Shown in pieces: positions 6,209-8,671 of a stretch of 8,671 nt of DNA. The stretch comes from an uncultured Caryophanales bacterium (GTDB lineage: Bacteria > Bacillota_I > Bacilli_A > RFN20 > CAG-826). The stretch covers positions 1-8,671 of the forward strand of contig CALAWM010000028.1 in assembly GCA_937895315.1 (NCBI GenBank), given 5' to 3'. The translations under genes were made by a program, and so were the position numbers. The stretch's first letter is position 1, and each line of letters opens with the position of its first letter. A model generated the notes under the pieces. That model was not told the origin of the DNA. It saw only the letters and a program-made list of their open reading frames with translations, and ran no database searches.

Positions 6209-7297
6209 ATGTTATTTAAAAAATATGATCCACAACTTGGAAAAATGTTGCAGATCTTAGACGAAAACGCCAATATTGTCGCTAAAGACTTAGATCCGCA
6301 CTTAGATAAAAAAAGCTTACTTAAAATGTATGAAGTAATGCATTTAGCGCGTATTGCCGATATTAAAGCGCTCCAATACCAAAGACAAGGACGAATGCTA
6401 ACTTACGCCCCTAACCGCGGCCAAGAAGCAACCCAAGTCGGCGCGATGGCGGCCTTAGACCCGAAAGACTGGTTATCACCAGCGTTTCGTGAATTACCAG
6501 CGATGCTTTATCGCGGGGTTCCATTAGAAAATATATATTTATATTGGTACGGTAATGAATGGGGCAGCCACATTGACCCTAAACTTCATACGTTACCAGT
6601 TAATATTATTATCGGTTCGCAAATTAATCACGCTGCCGGATTAGCCTACGCTAGTAAAATCCTTAAAAAAGGTGAAGTCGCGGTCGCCACGATTGGGGAC
6701 GGGGGCACAAGTCACGGTTTCTTCTATGAAGGACTTAACTTTGCTAGTAGTTATAACTTACCAATGGTTGTCTTAATTCAAAATAACCAATGGGCAATTA
6801 GCACCCCACGCGCCAAACAAACAAAAGCCGAAACTTTAGCGCAAAAAGCAGTAGCCTTTGGTATTCCTGGCATTCAAGTTGACGGTAATGACATCCTTGC
6901 CATGTATGTGGCGATGAAAAATGCCCTTGATCACGCCCGAAGCGGTAAAGGCCCAGTCTTAATTGAAGCCGTTACCTATCGCTTAGGCGCACATACGACA
7001 AGTGACGACCCTACAATTTATCGCAGTGACGAAGAAGTCGCTATTTGGGAAGCCAAAGAACCAATGATTCGCTTCAAAAAGTATTTAGAAGACTTAGGTT
7101 ATTGGGACGATAAAAAAGAAGAAGCACTGAACGAAAAACATAATAATTACGTAAATGATGTCTTTAAAAAGGTGGAAACTGAACTAGGACCGGTCGTCTT
7201 AGAAGATATCTTTAAATATACATATAAAGAAATGACCCCGGCCTTAGAAGAACAATTAGCAGAGTACACTACCTTTTTAAAAGAAGGAGGAAAATAA
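6209..7297 (+). CDS. pdhA: Pyruvate dehydrogenase E1 component, alpha subunit
   Basis: 362 residues, a normal length for Gram-positive E1-alpha. With PdhB it forms the thiamine-diphosphate-dependent E1 heterotetramer that decarboxylates pyruvate and transfers the acetyl group to the lipoyl arm of E2. The thiamine diphosphate motif is exact: GDG at 163-165, 26 residues, then NN at 192-193. NRGQEATQVGA (69-79) and the loop YRLGAHTTSDDPTIYR (257-272), with His262, match the E1-alpha active-site region. ATG 6209 follows AGGAGG (6196-6201) by seven bases. pdhB begins one base after its stop, so translation is probably coupled. A branched-chain 2-oxoacid E1-alpha is the main alternative; the short, Gram-positive-type N-terminus and the gene order with lplA favour pyruvate. 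Arginine is almost all CGN. Confidence 0.93.
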   Translation: MLFKKYDPQLGKMLQILDENANIVAKDLDPHLDKKSLLKMYEVMHLARIADIKALQYQRQGRMLTYAPNRGQEATQVGAMAALDPKDWLSPAFRELPAMLYRGVPLENIYLYWYGNEWGSHIDPKLHTLPVNIIIGSQINHAAGLAYASKILKKGEVAVATIGDGGTSHGFFYEGLNFASSYNLPMVVLIQNNQWAISTPRAKQTKAETLAQKAVAFGIPGIQVDGNDILAMYVAMKNALDHARSGKGPVLIEAVTYRLGAHTTSDDPTIYRSDEEVAIWEAKEPMIRFKKYLEDLGYWDDKKEEALNEKHNNYVNDVFKKVETELGPVVLEDIFKYTYKEMTPALEEQLAEYTTFLKEGGK

Positions 7298-7298
7298 G

Positions 7299-8276
7299 AT
7301 GGCAGTTATTAATTTATTAGAAGCAATTAATGAAGCTTTAGACTTAAAACTAAAAGATGATAAGCGCGTTGTCGTCTTTGGCGAAGACGTTGGCTTTGAA
7401 GGAGGGGTCTTCCGCGTAACTGCGGGACTCCAGAAAAAATATGGCGAAGACCGTGTCTTTGATACCCCGATTGCCGAAGCCGCGATTGTCGGTGGAGCGA
7501 TGGGGATGGCGCTAAACGGCCTTATTCCAATTGCGGAAATTCAGTTTGACGGCTTTATTTTCCCTGGCTTAGCCGAGCTTGTTAGTCATATTGCTCGTTA
7601 CCGTAACCGGACACGAGGCGCTTATAGTGTGCCGCTTGTCATCCGTATTCCTGTCGGGGGCGGCATTAAAGCTTTAGAGCACCATAGTGAAAGTTTAGAA
7701 AGTTTACTCGGGCAAATTCCGGGGATTAAAGTTGTTACTCCAAGTACCCCATATGACGCAAAAGGGCTTTTAATCAGTGCGATTGAAGATCCAGATCCGG
7801 TCGTCTTTTTAGAGCCAAAACGTATATATCGAGCTGGTAAACAAGAAGTACCAAGCGAAATGTATCGCATTCCCTTAGGCAAAGCAAAAGTGCTCCAAGA
7901 AGGAAAAGATATTACCGTCGTCGCTTGGGGAGCAATGGTCCGCGAAACCGAAAAGGCTATTAAAATGCTCGAAAACGACAATGTAAGTGTTGAATTAATT
8001 GATTTACGCTCAATTAGTCCGCTTGACACTGAAACAATTATCAATAGCGTAAAGAAAACGGGACGCTTCCTCGTTGTTAGTGAAGCCGTTAAAACTTATG
8101 GGGCCGCGGCCGAACTTATCGCCCTCGTCAATGAAAAAGCGTTCTTACATTTAGAAACTCCAAGTGCGCGCGTTACAGGGCATGATATTACAGTTCCTTT
8201 AGCCCGCGGTGAACATTTCCATTTTGTTAGTCCAGAACGCATCAAAAAAGCAATACTTGAAAGTATCAAGTTTTAA
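7299..8276 (+). CDS. pdhB: Pyruvate dehydrogenase E1 component, beta subunit
   Basis: 325 residues, the standard E1-beta length. It completes the E1 active site with PdhA. Visible hallmarks: GEDVGFEGGVFRVTAGL (28-44); DTPIAEAAIVG (55-65), whose Glu60 is the residue that activates the thiamine ring; the IQFDGFIFPGLAEL segment (81-94); and EHHSES (127-132), with the histidine pair of the active site. The C-terminal transketolase-type domain includes TVVAWGAMV and LIDLRSISPLD. ATG 7299 is read from AAGGAGG (7284-7290), which lies inside the end of pdhA. The stop codon at 8274-8276 overlaps the ribosome binding site of pdhC. Tight spacing suggests E1-alpha, E1-beta and E2 are made in fixed proportion from one transcript. 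Confidence 0.94.
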   Translation: MAVINLLEAINEALDLKLKDDKRVVVFGEDVGFEGGVFRVTAGLQKKYGEDRVFDTPIAEAAIVGGAMGMALNGLIPIAEIQFDGFIFPGLAELVSHIARYRNRTRGAYSVPLVIRIPVGGGIKALEHHSESLESLLGQIPGIKVVTPSTPYDAKGLLISAIEDPDPVVFLEPKRIYRAGKQEVPSEMYRIPLGKAKVLQEGKDITVVAWGAMVRETEKAIKMLENDNVSVELIDLRSISPLDTETIINSVKKTGRFLVVSEAVKTYGAAAELIALVNEKAFLHLETPSARVTGHDITVPLARGEHFHFVSPERIKKAILESIKF

Positions 8277-8281
8277 GGAGG
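8275..8281 (+). promoter_or_regulatory. Ribosome binding site of pdhC overlapping the pdhB stop codon
   Basis: AAGGAGG shares two bases with the TAA of pdhB and ends seven bases before the pdhC ATG at 8289. It supports that start and suggests coupling between pdhB and pdhC translation. Confidence 0.8.
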
Positions 8282-8288
8282 AAAATAT

Positions 8289-8671
8289 ATGTACGATTTT
8301 AAATTTAGTGATATCGGCGAAGGCCTCCACGAAGGAAAGATATTAAAGTGGCATTTTAAAGTTGGTGACACTGTTAAAGAAGGAGATACTTTAGTCGTTA
8401 TTGAAACCGATAAAGTAAACGCTGAATTACCTTCACCCGTCAGCGGTGTTATTAAAACAATCCCCAAAGGAGAAGGCGAAATAATTCACGTTGGCGAAAC
8501 AGTCGTTATTATTGATGACGGGAGTAGCCCCAAAGAAGTAAAAGAAGAAACCGCCCCAATCAGTGAAGAGAGTGCCCCGGGCGTAATTGGCGAAATACCA
8601 GTATCAAGTGATATTATCGGTAGTTCCCAAGAAAAAGTTAATGAAGTTATAAAGGTAAGCACCAAAGTATT
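8289..8671 (+). CDS. pdhC: Dihydrolipoamide acetyltransferase (PDH E2), N-terminal part, cut by window edge
   Basis: The frame is open from ATG 8289 to the right edge, giving 127 residues. It begins directly with a lipoyl domain (about 1-77): FSDIGEGLHEGKILKWHFKV, GDTVKEGDTLVVIETDKV, then NAELPSPVSGVI. Lys42 in the ETDKV turn is the lysine that receives lipoate and carries acetyl groups from E1 to the E2 active site. A flexible Ser/Pro/Glu-rich linker follows (about 78-97), then GVIGEIPVSSDII, a conserved-looking linker element before the expected peripheral-subunit-binding domain and the catalytic domain, both outside the window. A single lipoyl domain is visible; a second cannot be excluded downstream. 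A 2-oxoglutarate or branched-chain E2 is less likely given the adjacent pdhA and pdhB. pdhC is the name used in Gram-positive bacteria. Confidence 0.93.
   Translation, partial: MYDFKFSDIGEGLHEGKILKWHFKVGDTVKEGDTLVVIETDKVNAELPSPVSGVIKTIPKGEGEIIHVGETVVIIDDGSSPKEVKEETAPISEESAPGVIGEIPVSSDIIGSSQEKVNEVIKVSTKV

Noticed and set aside
7622..8044. Minus-strand open frame inside pdhB
   Set aside because: It is antisense to conserved E1-beta sequence and is explained by the codon bias of pdhB.
8273..8467. Minus-strand open frame over the pdhB-pdhC junction
   Set aside because: It is antisense to the pdhC lipoyl domain, which is unmistakable on the plus strand.

Overview
The window reads as a low-GC, Gram-positive-type bacterium of the Bacilli/Mollicutes neighbourhood (Acholeplasma-, Izemoplasma- or RF39-like). 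The reasons are strong AGGAGG ribosome binding sites, AT-rich spacers, all genes on one strand, surface proteins held by a C-terminal membrane helix and lysine tail with no LPXTG motif, and a pyruvate dehydrogenase operon of the Gram-positive E1-alpha/E1-beta/E2 type. Every tryptophan in the readable housekeeping genes is TGG and all genes end in TAA or TAG, so nothing here supports the Mycoplasma code (TGA=Trp). The placement is inferred from style, not from a marker gene.

Left part (1-4002): three tandem copies of one family of exported surface proteins. The first (1-785) lacks its 5' end because of the window edge. The second (938-2614) is complete: signal peptide, N-terminal beta domain, a group-3-like bacterial Ig domain, a second beta domain, a short helical module, a membrane helix and a KKK tail. 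The third (2872-4002) is a decayed pseudogene with a destroyed start codon, at least eight in-frame stops, at least three frame changes, an internal loss and no C-terminal anchor. Terminator-like hairpins follow copies 1 and 2.

Middle (4003-4609): a small four-helix membrane protein of unknown function (4094-4465) with its own ribosome binding site and terminator, then a short spacer with a promoter-like extended -10 element.

Right part (4610-8671): a tight co-directional gene cluster, very probably one operon: a flavodoxin-fold NAD(P)H oxidoreductase, lipoate-protein ligase (lplA), pdhA, pdhB and the 5' part of pdhC, which runs off the right edge. LplA would attach lipoate to the lysine visible in the PdhC lipoyl domain (Lys42). 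PdhA/PdhB decarboxylate pyruvate and pass the acetyl group to that lipoyl arm. A dihydrolipoamide dehydrogenase gene is expected beyond the right edge.

I see no tRNA, rRNA, CRISPR array, transposase or recognisable riboswitch. The most interesting material is the surface-protein array: a candidate conserved helical module, a copy caught in mid-decay, and a complete copy whose codon use differs clearly from its neighbours.
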